From the NCBI GenBank assembly GCA_024734555.1, contig JANPWX010000249.1:1-64000 (forward strand): a DNA stretch of 64,000 bases, given 5' to 3'. The notes under the pieces were generated by a model that saw only the letters and a list, made by a program, of their open reading frames with translations, was not told the origin of the DNA and ran no database searches. Of the stretch, positions 32,717 to 45,400 are shown piece after piece. Position 1 is the stretch's first letter. Every line of letters begins with the position of its first letter. This DNA is from Trochalopteron elliotii (Eukaryota; Chordata; Aves; Passeriformes; Leiothrichidae). Made by a program: the position numbers and the translations under genes.

Positions 32717-35700
32717 AAGTAGAGAAGAGCAGTACCACCAGCCAGCTGTGACACAGCAAATGGTGAGTTCCCAGGGTGGAAACAACCACTGGACACAGCA
32801 GACCTCTCTGCAGTGATGGCAAATAAGGATATCCAGGCTTGCAAACTGTAGTTTGGAACAGAACCCCCCCAAAAGGGGGATTTTATTTGTCCTATTTGTA
32901 TTTATTTAGTTAGTTATTATTTGTGCTAGCTGTCATGGTGTGGGCTGCATCAGAGGGCACTACTGGGCTTACCTAACCAGTGCTGGTGCATTCCCAGCAG
33001 GAGCTGATCCTGCAGGCAGCACCAGGCTGGATGCACATGCACCACTGCACATCCCACTGCAGCCCACTGCAGCCCACAGGGCACCAGGGATGTTTTCCTG
33101 GGATATAAATCCTGATTTATAACCCAGTGAAGCACAGCCCATTTATTCATTTGTGGCATCTGGGGACTTGATTCCCAACACACACTGGTCCTCTCTGCAG
33201 GGAGCCTGCAGGGCCAAGCCAGGAGCAGCATTTCACCTGTGCAGGTGAACTCACAGCCCATTTTAAGGCTGGGTGACCCGTGGTCTGAGGCAGGGCACAA
33301 GTCTAACCCTGAGATCATCACACAGAAGATGAGTAGAGGAAGCTGGAATGTCAGGGCAGAGGGAAGGCTGAGCTAGAAATGGGGGCAATGATGATAGACA
33401 AGAGGAGGTCTGTGTGGGAAGAAGGGGTTTCAGAGCAGGGTTAGGGGTAGGGAGGAGATGCCTGCTGCCTTGTGAGAGAGCCCCTGTGCTGCCAGCCCTG
33501 GTGCCACGTGCCTGGAGAGCCTGGGTACCTCTGTCCCCCAGCTCCCACTGCTGCCTGCCTCGCGTGCCACGGCTGAGCACGTGCTGCTCCAAACACAGCA
33601 CGGGCAAGGACAAATCTGAAAAGAAATATCTGCCAGATATGCCCAAGCACAAGGCTGGGAAGGAAAAGGAGCTGTCCCCAAAGGAGCACAGTGAGATTTG
33701 CATGCAGGCTCACCCTCCCCAGCTGTCTCCTCTCTTTCATGTGCATGCGCGGCGTCCTCGGTAGGAATGTTACAAATATTTGTTGGATCTCCTCTCCACA
33801 ATCTCAACAGACATAACCCAGGGGTTTAGCTGCTGGGGAAAACTCTTCAGGTTTATCTGCAGCCTTTTGTACTCCTCTAGACTTCAAAGATGCACTGCCT
33901 TTGCAGCTGGGATTTTTGAGATTTGAAAAGAGCTCCTTTGCTGAAAAGAGCAGCCGTGGAGCCTCCCAACAGGAGCAGTGGCCAGGGGATTTGCCACCAG
34001 ACAGGTGGAAAATGGCTTTTCTGGGCTTGTACTGGACAGACATATGGTGTCTAAGCCTGATGCATTAGCTAAAGCCACCCATACATTTGTTTTAGGTTGT
34101 CTAACTGGTAAATTTGAGTTACTAAAAGCAAGCAAAGCAAAAAAGCGTAACATTCGACTGAGCCCAATATTTCTCTTAAACTATCCTCTAACAAAAACTC
34201 TACAATACTACTGATCTCCAAACTCAAAGCCCACAATCTTCTGCAGGCAAAGCTCAAGACCCTCTGCTCCAAGGGCATTTTCAGCCTCAGCTGTAGCTCA
34301 GCTGGCTCCCCCCTGCCAGGCTGCAGCCACCCTTACAGCTCTTCTGGCAGAAAGAGGAGTTGTCCTCCCCTCACCTGGCAGGAGCTGCTCCCCAGGCCTC
34401 AGTGCTCACATCTCCGAGGCAAAGGCACACTCCTGTGCCCTGCCAACACATCCCCCTTCCTCCACTTGGCAGAGCCAGGCCTATTAACAGGATAATGAGG
34501 AGAAAGAAGTACAAGCCTGAAAAAGGCATCTCTGATGGGAGCATTTCAAAAGGCAGCCAGTTTCCAGAAGGCAAAGAACCATTCTCCACATCAATTATCT
34601 GCAGAGATGCAAGAAACTGGATGACAATGAGAAATTAGATAATAAAAGCTCTGATTTAACTCATTAAGTTATGGCTCCAGGTATGTGTAGTCTCCGTGCA
34701 TGCCAAATTTTATTTCTGCCTGCATTGCAACCACCTCTGGAGAGCATTGCTACAAGGCACACAGCGACCAAGGAAGAAATGGAAGGTAATTTTGTTCTGC
34801 AGCTCCAGAAATGTGAGCCAGTTCCACTGTCACAGCGTGCAAGCAAAGCTTCTCAATGGAACCTGGAGCAGTGTGACTGCAGCCCCACAGCAGGACCATG
34901 CCCAGGGCCCTCCCAGCATTGTAAATCTCTGCAGGGTCACTCAGCCTCAGTGTTGCAATGCAGGTTTCTGCCGTCGGGGCCTGAAGGAGGCAAAAGTGAT
35001 GTTTTCTTTTTGTACCAGGCGTTTATTCTAAGATACAAGCCAACAACACCTCTAAATCTGTATGGTTTCTCCTCCTCCTCCAGCTTTTTTAATGAAAAGC
35101 AGGTATGCTCCTGTGGAGTTTCCAGTTTTCCTCACTTTCACTGAGAGGAGAAAATGCAGATTTCCCTGTGGGGGAAATCCTCAATCTGACATTTCCTCAG
35201 TTTCTGCTGTTGCAGGAATGACACCCAACAAACACACACAACCTCTGTCCCACAGGGAGCTAAGCCAAATGAGCTTTATAGGCCATCCCCAGCAGCTTTG
35301 GCAATATTGCATTTGTAGTTTAGACTAATTTGAGACAAAGCCTTTCTCCAGCGCCTTTTATGTTATAAACTGATGGCCTCCATCTCTACCAAAAACCAGC
35401 AGAGAAGAAGAAGAAATGAATGAAGAAAACCTGGCTCAAATATCACTGTCACCCAGGCTGCTTGGACATGCCAGCAGGCCCCCAGGAGACCCATTTCACT
35501 GGCTCTGGGAGCATGTCCTGAGGGAAGGGCTTCCCCTTATGGTGCCCTCCACCCTCCAAAGGGTTTAAACTCAGCCAGTTAGTCCCAGCTTTGTTACAGG
35601 TGTGACATCAACTGCTCTGTCCCAGATCCCTCTGTGCCTACAGCAGATTCCCACCACCGTGTTGTGTAAATGACACGCTGCTCTTTTCTGTGCTGGAAGT

Positions 35701-37249
35701 CATTAGTGCAGTGGTGCTGGGGAGAAAACTGCTGCCAAACCAAGGCCCCTGCTCACAACCATAGCTGGTGCAAAGAGAGCATCATTTCACTTCATTTTTA
35801 ATGACCCAAATGCAAGCCTAAAGCTACCCGTGTTCAGATGCGTTAGCTGAGCTCACCAGTTCTCCTCTAATTAGTCCACGAGTCTAAGCTCAGAGAGAAA
35901 TAAATGAATAAAACTTATGCCACCAATCAAAGGGTGCTGCCCCCAGCCAGGACTGGAGGGCAGGCCCTGGAGGTCACCATCACCTTGAGCTCCAGGTCCA
36001 AAACTGGCAAGGTGGCTTTGCCACTTTCCACCTGCTCCTCTGCAGGATTTCCCACCACAGAACTGGGGTGCTAGAGGCAAATCCTTGCTTGCAAAGAGCT
36101 GTTGCACAAGCTGCCTGACAATATATTCCTTCCCAAAGGATGGGCTTTCGTATGGGAGAAGCTGAGGTGCTGAAGTGTTGTTGTTTCACCTTCTGTCACA
36201 GTTGCTGTTAGCAGGGTTTCTCCAAACACTTGGCCTGAAATGCATCCCCCCTGCTCAACTTTGCAGAGCCAGTGGGGGAAAGTTTGGTTCAAAATGCAAA
36301 ATGAATCTTCTGTGAAGCAAGAGATAACAAAAACCCCAAAAAACAAAATACCAAAAACAACCAACCAACCAACCAACCAAAAAAATCCAAAAAATCACCC
36401 CCAAAAAACCAAAAAAAAAAACCCCAACCCCCCCAAAAATAAATTTGACAACCCCAACCTTAGTTTAATTTTTTTAGACTTCCAAATTGGTTTATTCAGG
36501 TTGCAGATTGCCTGAAAGGTAAATCTTTCTTCCCTAAATAATAACACTCACACAGATCAGTACATTTTCCCTCGTGTACAGGAAAGGAATTTTAAACCTC
36601 TGCCCTAGCTGGGAGGGAGGACATTAACACAATATTAAATATGGAGCTCTTCACGTTATCCTTTTTCTTCCCTCTCTCACATGCACTGCCCTGGCACCAG
36701 AACGCTGATGAATAGCAGGAAAACTCAGATCAATTTAGTTCTTCCTTTCCCAGACAAGTGATTTTTCTTGGCAAGGCTAGCAGCATTCTCTGCTCCTCGT
36801 TGCTTTTTACCTTTGATGCCTGGTGCCAAGCCAGGGCTCTCCCTGCAAACATGCTGAACGTGAAACTTGACATCTTTTTCAAAGCACCTGCTGCCAACCC
36901 GAGCAGCACAACCTTGCTCTGAGGTCTGATGGGACAGGGGGGCTCTGAGGAGGACCTAATAAGCACTTTGCAGCTCTCAAATGCTCAGCAGCAGCTAAGA
37001 GGAGGAATTCATACAAACCACTGTGATTCTGGCCCTTCCATCACTTCTTCCTTCCACTCCTTTTCTAATTATTCATATTTTACCTCAGCCCACCTCACCC
37101 CCACAGATGCATTTTCCCTGGTTATCCTTTCACCTACTCCAATTGCTGGGGCACAGGCAGGTGCAGCCTTCACACACCTGGAGGTATTTCCATCCCTTTT
37201 GGATGCTGCAGTTGCTGCCTGGGTTGGAACCCTTGTTGGAACCCTGGAA
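32717..37249. other. Gene-free intronic DNA
   Basis: No exon is supported. A low-complexity A/C-rich stretch lies at about 36325-36440, including five CCAA units around 36360-36379. The remainder is apparently unique. Confidence 0.5.
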
Positions 37250-38464
37250 ACTTAGATTTTAAGGTTTTAGTATATAGTAATATACATAAGCAAGATATAT
37301 ATAGTATACATATAAGCAAGATATATATAGTATATATATAAGGCAAGAGGGATATAGAGTATATATCAGCAAGATATATATAGTATATATATATAAAGCA
37401 AGAGGGATGTGTAGTATATATAAGCAAGATATATATAGTATATATATAAAGCAAGAGGGATATAGAGTATATATCAGCAAGATATATATAGTATATATAT
37501 ATATAAAGCAAGAGGGATGTGTAGTATATATAAGCAAGAGATATAGAGTGTATATATATAAGGCAAGAGGGATATATAGTATATATAAGCAAGATATATA
37601 TAGTATATATAGTATATATATAAAGCAAAAGAGATATAGAGTACATATAAGCAAGATATATATAGTATATATATAAAGCAAGAGGGATATAGAGTATATA
37701 TCAGCAAGATATATATAGTATATATATATAAAGCAAGAGGGATGTGTAGTATATATAAACAAGATATATATAGTATATATATAAAGCAAGAGGGATATAG
37801 AGTATATATCAGCAAGATATATATAGTATATATATATATAAAGCAAGAGGGATGTGTAGTATATATAAGCAAGAGATATAGAGTATATATATAAGGCAAG
37901 AGGGATATATAGTATATATAAGCAAGATATATATAGTATATATAGTATATATATAAAGCAAAAGAGATATAGAGTACATATAAGCAAGATATATATAGTA
38001 TATATATAAAGCAAGAGGGATATATAGTATATATAAGCAAGATATATATAGTATATATATAAAGCAAGAGGGATATAGAGTATATATAAGCAAGATATAT
38101 ATAGTATATATATAAAGCAAGAGGGATATAGAGTATATATAAGCAAGATATATATAGTATATATATAAAGCAAGAGGGAGGTTTTAGGGTGTAGGCTGAA
38201 TCCTTTTTTTTCACCTTCTTCTCCATGGGTCTGGGTGGGGTTTTGTAATTGAGTAGAAAAATCCACATTGTGGGCCACGGGTGGTTGGTTATTGGGTTAA
38301 AAGTGAAAATAATCTAGGTGTCATCTTGTTGTTGGACAATTAGTGCTTAAAAGACCTCGGAAAGAGTTGGAGACAGAGCCATTTTTCACTTTGTTAGCTA
38401 GAACTCACAGCTCGTGAGACTGTACAATAGATAAGAATTAATAAACATCTGAGTCTGGACACAA
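37250..38464 (-). mobile_element. LTR-like family B copy, split by an internal satellite
   Basis: Read on the minus strand, 38464 to about 38176 matches the family B LTR start (near GTCCAGACTCAGATG) through the shared GCCCACAATGTGGATTTTTC and ATGGAGAAGAAGGTGAA segments to CCTCCCTCTTGCTTTATAT. Next comes the roughly 53-bp satellite. Family B homology then resumes with TACTATATACTAAAACC and ends in AAAATCTAAG at about 37250. The corresponding place in the copy at 26740-26810 is simply CCACCTTGCTTTCTATATA followed by TTACTACATTC, with no array. The distal LTR part beyond AAAATCTAAG is missing here. Confidence 0.8.
37270..38175. repeat. About 53-bp dimeric AT-rich satellite inside an LTR
   Basis: Roughly 17 copies of a dimer. 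One half is GCAAGATATATATAGTATAT plus ATATAAA; the other is GCAAGAGGGATATAGAGTAT plus ATATAA or ATATCA. The last three units (about 38030-38170) are near identical. Middle units vary in the AGGGATGTGTAGTATA half and form larger blocks of about 300-430 bases that recur. 53 is not a multiple of three, yet the minus strand stays open for about 340 codons in one frame and 264 in another, because no unit phase makes a stop. The resulting Tyr/Ile/Leu/Ser/Cys protein is not credible. Confidence 0.93.
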
Positions 38465-38732
38465 AAAGGCAACGGGTGTCTCCTCTCCCAAGCTTCCTCC
38501 CAGCCCTGCCAAGGCTCTGCCTCACAGCTGGCAGCTAACAGCTTCCCAGCATCTCCCCTCAAAATGCACTCACTCCTTCAGCAGGGTAATGAGCTCCCCA
38601 GGTCGAGTCTTTTAGCAGCTCCCCACAAATCACTGACAGGACAGGCTGCTGGTTTGGTTCATTAGCAAGGGCTGGGTGGAAATGTGTTTGTGTGTTTGCA
38701 AGACACCAACACGAATGCTTCAACTGAGAAGC

Positions 38733-38821
38733 AACTTAAGCCTTCCACCTTTAGAGGACATTTGGTAATTGAGAGCAATTCTCATCTCAAATCGTGGTAA
38801 CTTTTTGCCTGCCACACCAAG
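38733..38821 (+). repeat. Local duplication E, copy 1
   Basis: The segment ACTTAAGCCTTCCACC through GCCACACCAAG recurs at 38981-39081, about 250 bases away, in the same orientation. Differences include a short insertion in copy 2. This is a tandem segmental duplication or two pieces of one element. Confidence 0.75.
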
Positions 38822-38980
38822 GAAGAAGTTGGTTACTGAAATTTACCTTCCTCCTTGGTGACTGAGTATCTGACAGGACCTGGGGGAATGAGAAATCACC
38901 CCTACACAGGGCAAAAATAATGTAAATATAGTCAGTATAAATGCCCCAGGCACGTATTGTCCTGGGAATGAGGGAAGTGT

Positions 38981-39081
38981 AACTTAAGGCTTCCACCTTT
39001 CCTTCTAGCTCTAGAGGACATCTGGAAATTGAGAGCAATTCTCATCCCAAATCATGGCAACTTCTTCCCTGGCACACCAAG
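38981..39081 (+). repeat. Local duplication E, copy 2
   Basis: Partner of 38733-38821. It has an extra CTTCTAGCTCT-type insertion after CCACCTTT and about 90 percent matching elsewhere by eye. Confidence 0.75.
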
Positions 39082-39126
39082 ACAGGGCACATGAGATATT
39101 AGTCAGCAGTTTTCTTATCACCACAG

Positions 39127-39228
39127 CTCTTGGAGTCCTGGGAGTCAACAAGAAATTTAATTTTTCACCTAAAACACACCGAGTGAAGGATGCCCTGAGG
39201 TTTTAGCTCTCGGCACAGCTGAGGAAAA
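39127..39228 (+). repeat. Interspersed repeat D copy 2
   Basis: Second copy of the repeat at 32619-32716, same orientation. It follows the E duplication by about 45 bases, whereas copy 1 follows an LTR fragment. Confidence 0.75.
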
Positions 39229-40740
39229 CATCACCAGAAAGGCTCAGACAAATAAAAATGAGTGCATGGGCATCACTTTTGGGTCTGGTAACATTTTAAA
39301 GCAGCTGCATCACCAGGAAAGGAAGCTGTTTGTGACAACATCACAGACGTGACTCAGGGGCTTTGCACACTGAAAGGAGAAAGGTTTTCATGAGCAGAAT
39401 GTGAGGGCAAAGGCCTGGCAAAAGACTGTTAAGGAATCCTTACTGTCTGAGCATTCAGGAGTCACAGCTGCACCACCCAAGGCTTTCCTTGCTTTCCCAA
39501 GTGAACCCCTGTGCCCAGCTTGGCTCCCACCACACACCACACTCACACAGCCAGACAGGATTCTCTCTGGTTCTTTTAAGGAAATTAATCAAGGTGCAGT
39601 CACACTGTGACAGTCTGAGTTGATGCCTCCAGGGCCAGTGAAGGAATCCCTGGGATTCTGCACCCACACAGTTTGTGCACCCATTCCCCTCGTGCTCTTT
39701 ATGCCCCTTACACTTTTTGGGATCTTCTGCTTGTTTATTTGGGGTCTGTAGAGTCTGCAGGGGACTGGCCACCTCCAGGCAGTGCTGCAGGTCCCTGGCC
39801 CCTTTGTCAGACACAGAGCTGGTGCCAGGCCCCTTGCCTGGAGTTCCAGTCATTTCCCCCACCCCAGGCACAACCTGCAGCTCCCACTGCAGCTGCACAA
39901 GGAGAGACCTGCCCCAGGTGTGTTCCTCAACAAGAACAGGCTGCAGGAGAAGGAGTCCCAGCCTTTCACCTGTGCTTTTCAGAAGGTAGGAGCTTTCTGG
40001 CCCTTTCCATTTACAAATTAAAACAGGAACCACTTCCTTTGGCAGCCGAGGCTGAGCTAAAAGCCTTCCTTAAGGGTCTGAGGATGCTGAAGAAGAGGAA
40101 TTTTGGATAACTCGAGGCTGGTTCTGCAGCTCTAATCTGTCAGATGACATGAATCCATCCAAGCTTTCCCTCATGGTGATCCTGCATTAGCAGCCAGCAG
40201 CAGCTCTGGGCTGAGAGCTGCTGCTGCAGTCCAGGGAGCTGCCTCAGCTGGACAGGGAATGTTTGAGCACAAGGCAGACACTCCCCTGGGAAAGCAAACT
40301 GCCCACCTGGCCTGAAGAGGACAGGAGAAAGGATCAGAACTCAGGGACTGGATATGTGGAGCAGCAAAGGAGCAGCGAGGGGAAGCAGCTGCTTTAGTGG
40401 TTGGAGGGAACATGTAGGAAAATAACCCAGGGTGACTTTGCAGGACTTGTGGAGCGAAGGGGAACATTGGCATGGTGCTCCCTGGGGGTTCTGGGGTACC
40501 CCTGGCTGGCAGGCACAGGGGCAGGAGGTTTTTCTGGGAGAAAAGGGCACAAGGGTTGTGTCTCAGACCAAGTATTTACAACCCTCTCTGACTTTCCCTA
40601 CCTTCTCAGGTTTGCCTTTCCTTGCCTGGGTGCCTGCAATAGTCTTGCATGTAAGAGCAGAGCAATCTCCCTTGCTGTTCCCAAGATCTGGGCTCCCATT
40701 CCCTGCTCTAGGAGAGGGAGGACAAATAAGGAGGAGCAAA
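39229..40740. other. Gene-free intronic DNA
   Basis: Open frames exist on both strands (for example 39455-40033 minus) but show no family motif and no convincing splice sites. Confidence 0.5.
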
Positions 40741-41089
40741 TTTTTTTTTTTGGTTCATCTTTCTGCATACAGTTACACATTTCAAAATAATCTGCTGGAT
40801 TCCTTGGGGTCCCCTTTATTACTGTGCTGTTGGCCATGCAGGTTAGGTCAGACTCCCCCAAAGGAGCAGAAGGTTCTGGCTCCACACTTGCCCAGGTGAG
40901 CTTTCCAGACCTCAACTGCTCTTCAGCCTTTACCAGGCCCTTGGACAACCCTGCTGAGAGGTGGCCATGGGTGTTGAAAGACCTTTTTTCTGGTGGTCTC
41001 ACTGGTGCTGCCATGTCCCTGCCTCCCTGCCCATCATCATCTCCCTTTTTTCTGCATCCAGCTCAGGACACAGAGAAAGGTGGTGGGAG
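40741..41089 (-). repeat. Element C copy 2 (inverted)
   Basis: Reverse complement of 14223-14569, differing at about three bases. On the minus strand it ends in a run of eleven A residues (40741-40751). The base change at the end of the frame turns the TAA stop of copy 1 into AAA, so this copy reads on through the poly(A) as Lys-Asp-Glu-Pro-Lys-Lys-Lys. The identical core begins at CTCCCACCACC here too, and flanks are unrelated. This pattern suggests two recent insertions of one retroposed sequence rather than a larger inverted duplication. Confidence 0.8.
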
Positions 41090-42205
41090 GTGCTGGTGCA
41101 AGGGAATGTCCCTAGCTCTTCACTTCTGGTGTGTTTCCCAGGTAAAGTTTGACAAGCAGAGCCCCTCAGCCTACTGCTGCCTTCAGAGCTGTCCATCAGC
41201 ACCTTTGTGAGGCCTTTCCAGGACAGCCACTTCTCAGGGGACCGAGACACGGTGTTTTAATTGCATATAATTAAATACTGCTCCCTTATCTAGATTTCAA
41301 AGTTTACTGTTGGGGCTTCAGTACCAATGCTCTCTTCCCCTCTAATTAGCTTCCTTAATCTGTGCAGCCTTGCTTCTTCCCCCAGGGGGACAGGGCTCTC
41401 CTGCAGGGAACTTGGATTGCATCTAATTATTAGCAAAGGAGACAGGCACTGCCCCTGCCCCAGAGATCCCAGGAGAGCCAGGAGCCCAGAGTGGGTGGCC
41501 AAGGGAAGTTGTGCAGGTTCCACGTGTGCATTTGGTGTTTCTGCTCCATCTGTGGGCTGCTCTGCACGTTATCCCATGGCAGGTTTGTGGCAGGAGGGCC
41601 TGCAGGACAAGGGGCTGACAGGATGAACGCTTTGGCCAGGCCAGCACACAGCAAGAGGACAGAAAGAGCTCCCATCTGACCCAAGGATGTACTAAAGGAC
41701 ACAATACACCTGATATCTTCAGTAAGCTTTTGGGCAGTGCCTTCTGAGCTGTCTCCTGCTGTTAACAGAGGCCGCCCACTCCCCCAGGAGAGAGCATGAG
41801 GATGGTTTCTCTCCTCTTGGACATCTTCAGGGGGGCATCTGTCTCATTCCTTGCAAGAGCACAGTGCTGTGAGCTCAGATTTGGCTGCCAGGCCATGTTG
41901 ACACCCCTGACTTGGTTGTTCATTTCCCTCACCTGAATTTGTGTTTATGGCTACTCCTACACAAGCACTTTACAGTGTCTTGCTTCTGTCCAGGCTAACT
42001 CACATCTCTGTAAATCCCCACCCCACCTCTGATAACTCTTTCAGACTCTTATTCTCTTTCTATCTGCAAGCTAAAACACCATTTTTCTCTTTGCCATGCC
42101 CAAGCAAGCTCCATTTCAGGCCAAGCACCTACTGAACACCTTTTCACCCCCATGCAGTGACACATTTCTCTTCCCAGACAGATCAGACCCCATCACCCCA
42201 GTGGC
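41090..42205. other. Gene-free intronic DNA
   Basis: No exon is recognised. Part of 41900-42205 may be outlying, highly decayed sequence of the CR1 fragment that follows. Confidence 0.45.
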
Positions 42206-42430
42206 CCATTTAGCCAGGGCTTGCTGATGACAGCTCTGAAACAAGACAACATTAAAAGCCCTTCTGAAGCTCAGTGATATGACAACTGCTGCTTCTCCCT
42301 TCCCCAAAAGGCTGGCATAAAAGGAAATTAGGTTGGTTTGATAAGATTTGTTCTTGACAAATATATGCTGGCTGTTATTCATCTCCTTGTTATCTCTGAG
42401 GTACTTACAAATAACGTGTTGATTTATTCT
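42206..42430 (-). pseudogene. Decayed CR1-like reverse transcriptase fragment
   Basis: The minus-strand translation contains INQHVICKYLRDNKEM, NNSQHIFVKNKSYQTNLISFY and, further on, FRRAFNVV. These line up with the CR1/L2 reverse-transcriptase block I know, where a SQHGF-type motif is followed by SCLTNL-SFYD and the catalytic YLDFSKAFDTV. Here the catalytic aspartate position is changed (SLSF replaces YLDF), so the fragment is dead. It lies inside a chance-open frame (42116-42559) with no recognisable LINE sequence at either end. Alignment of the translation to CR1 ORF2 would confirm it. Confidence 0.75.
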
Positions 42431-45400
42431 AGGCTCTTTTAGGTACAAAAGCAGACCTAAGCTGGCTGAGCTGCTTTGGAAGGCAGCTCCTTGAGCTTGC
42501 CTGCACATGCCACCCATTGTCCAGGGAACCTTCCAGAGGGGCTGCTCAGAGCCCCCCATGCAGTGCCCTCACAGCAGGAGCCTGGATTTCTTCATGGGCT
42601 GGGGACAGGCACACTGTCACTCACCTCTGTCCTACAGAGTGGCCTCATGATCACAGACACCACAGAGGGACCTGCTTCTTGGCAGAACCTGTTGTTCAGC
42701 TCCCTTCCCCTTTTTTCCCCTCTGCATTGCTAAGGCATGAATGTCCACAATATCTCCTTCCCATCTAATTCTTGTCCAGTTCATGCTCAGCCTGATTCTG
42801 ACCCAAGCCTCCCACACTTCTCTGTTACAATCCTCCCTACTAAACTGACCCATTTTCAGATTTTTGTATGAGTCTTGCTGAGTTCCAGGTCACCAGAGAG
42901 CTCATGAGTCAGGTAAATCTCCTGCTACACTTCCCTCCTCATTCCCAGGACAACATGTGCCTGGGGCATTGATACTGATTATATTTACATTATTTTTGCC
43001 CTGTGCAGGGGTGATATCTCATTCCTCTAAGTTCTGTCACATACAGGAGGAAGATAAATTTCAACAACCAAACCTAAAGTGTAAATGGAAATCTACTGAA
43101 CCAAGCAAACTCTTGGCTGCTGTGCAGGCTGCAGTGCCAGGTAAAACCTGCTCCCTACCTGCCTGAGCCAAAGAACCAGCTTTTGTTTCAGACCAAGCCT
43201 CCTCTTCTCAATGAAACCAGGGCGTCCCTGCCCTGCTGTCTGCAGCTCCATTCACTCCAGACTCCCTGCAGAACTGGCTGTTTGTTCCCTGCCTTACAGG
43301 CTGTGACAGGGCTGTGAATCTGTGTGAGAGCTGGGCACTGTGGCATTGCTGGGGGCCAGGGGAGGGCTGTGGCTGAGGACACACAGCCCCTTGGAGCACA
43401 GTGGCCACAGTCTCCAGACAGGAGTGCTGCAGAGTGTCATCCCAAGGCATGCCAGGATAACTCACCTGGTGCTCAGGATGCAGGGGGGAGGTTTTTGGGG
43501 CAGAAGATGGCACAGCCACGGCCACATGAGCACTACAGAGATGGGAGGGCAAGTGCCAGGGAGAAAGTCAGGCAGGGGGGATGCTGAGAGCCTGCTTGGC
43601 AGTTTTGGGGGGCTGCTGAGTGCTCATGGATCTGTAGATTTCTACTCCAAGTTGTTTGCAAAAACCCACGTACAACTATTTTGTTCTTTAGGATCACGTG
43701 TACTGACAAATTAAACCAGGAGCGTGCAAGCACGTCTTAAAATGAGTTTCCAACCAAGTTTGGAAAAGAACTCTGAGCAAATCAATCCCTTTTTTTTTTT
43801 TTTGCCTTCATGCCCTTCTTATGTCCCAGCCAGCGAGACAACAGCTTTGCCACCTGGTGACAGTGCATCTGGCCCTTGGGACAAGGGTCTCCTGCAGGCT
43901 GTGCTGGCCTTGTGCTTGAATCAGAGCCATATTGCATGACCCCAAAATAGCACAGAGTGTGACTTGACCACACACCACTGCTTTAAGGGGAGCAAACAAC
44001 CAGAGGAATCATTCAAGCCCTCCAAAGATGCTTCCTGATAACAATGCCATTAAAATTAAAAAAAAAAAAAATCCCTTGAAAAACTCCAAAGGTGATATCT
44101 CTGCACTGGACTCCACTCAGCTGGACCCCACCCCTGTCCCCATCTGAGCCATCTGCACTCAGGGGACCTTTCCCTGGAAAGGACTCTGCTCTGAGGGGGC
44201 AGGAATATGCCCATCAGCTCCATCTCTCTCCTTGCAGCACCCAGGTCACAGGGATCCAGCCATGCTCTCTGTCATTGCTCTGTTTCCCACTGCCAGACAC
44301 ATCTGATTGTTGCTTTGATTGTGTAGGAGGCAGTCCAGACATTATGGAAATGGAACCATATAGGGACTGGGCAGAGGAGGCTCATGCTGGTCACCCTCTT
44401 TACTTACACAGCAGTGGGAATATTTTCTCTCTTACACTAAGATATTTTTAAAACAGAGAATGCTGTTACTGTTTGTTGTCACCCAGGATCCAGCATTGCC
44501 ATTCTTGGAAACCAGCACAGTGCCTCTAATGTCATTGTCAGAAACTTCATTAGCAGAGTTTTTTGATAGCTCCCAAGATGTCCTCAGGCTGAGTGTGGCA
44601 TTTGGGACTTGCAGAGGACTGAGCCTGACTCCAGCCATGCTCAGGACTGCAAGGAGGAGGACAGACCCCACAGCACCAGTGCAGCCAGGCCATGCACACA
44701 CCATGGCACACACTGGGGCTGTGAGAGGCTGTTCACCAAAGCTCCTCATCTGAGAGGGAAAACACAGGTGTTTCAGCAAGACCAGACTGTGAGGGTCAAA
44801 CTAAAACAGGTCCCCTGTGGTGCTGGAGAGCAGGGCAAGGAGCAGAGAGCAGGGACAGGAGAGGTGACTTTCCCCTTGCACACAGTGATGTGCATGTCCT
44901 TGCCAGTGGACACATGATTTTGTCCCTGATGTGGGCAGAGCCATGGAGACACACAGAAGCCACATCCAGACATGGAAGACTGTGCATCTGACAAGGGCAG
45001 GGCAGCATCACATCCCCCTGGGAGCACAGAGCTGCCTGATCCCCCTCATTCCCCTGCAGCATGTGGGATGGTACCTCCAGGCTCAGCCTCTCCTTCTGAG
45101 GAGGGGCTGCCTCTGACTCAAGTCTGCCAGGTCCAGCTTCTCCTCTCTGTCTGGCCTTGGATGGCAGCAGATGTTTCTGTGCCCATCTGTGGAGATGCCT
45201 GGATCCTGGCTGTGGGCAGCTGTCTGCTCTTTGTTCTGCCACTCTCCTCCTGAGCCCATGGATTCAGCCCTGCTGCTGGAATAACACCCAGTGCCATCCA
45301 CTGAGTTCAAACCCAAGGGCAAAGTGTCAGAGGAAAGAAATCTTACTCCCAAAACGCCCAAACTTGAACTCCAGCTGCACTGGGATCCTGTGTAGGAATG

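Noticed and set aside
37259..38278. 339-codon minus-strand frame rich in Tyr, Ile, Leu, Ser and Cys
   Set aside because: It is made by the stop-free phase of the roughly 53-bp satellite; a second frame is also open for 264 codons, which a real gene would not need.
39455..40033. 192-codon minus-strand frame
   Set aside because: No domain, no conserved motif recognised and no transcription or splicing signal; length is within what intronic DNA of this composition yields.
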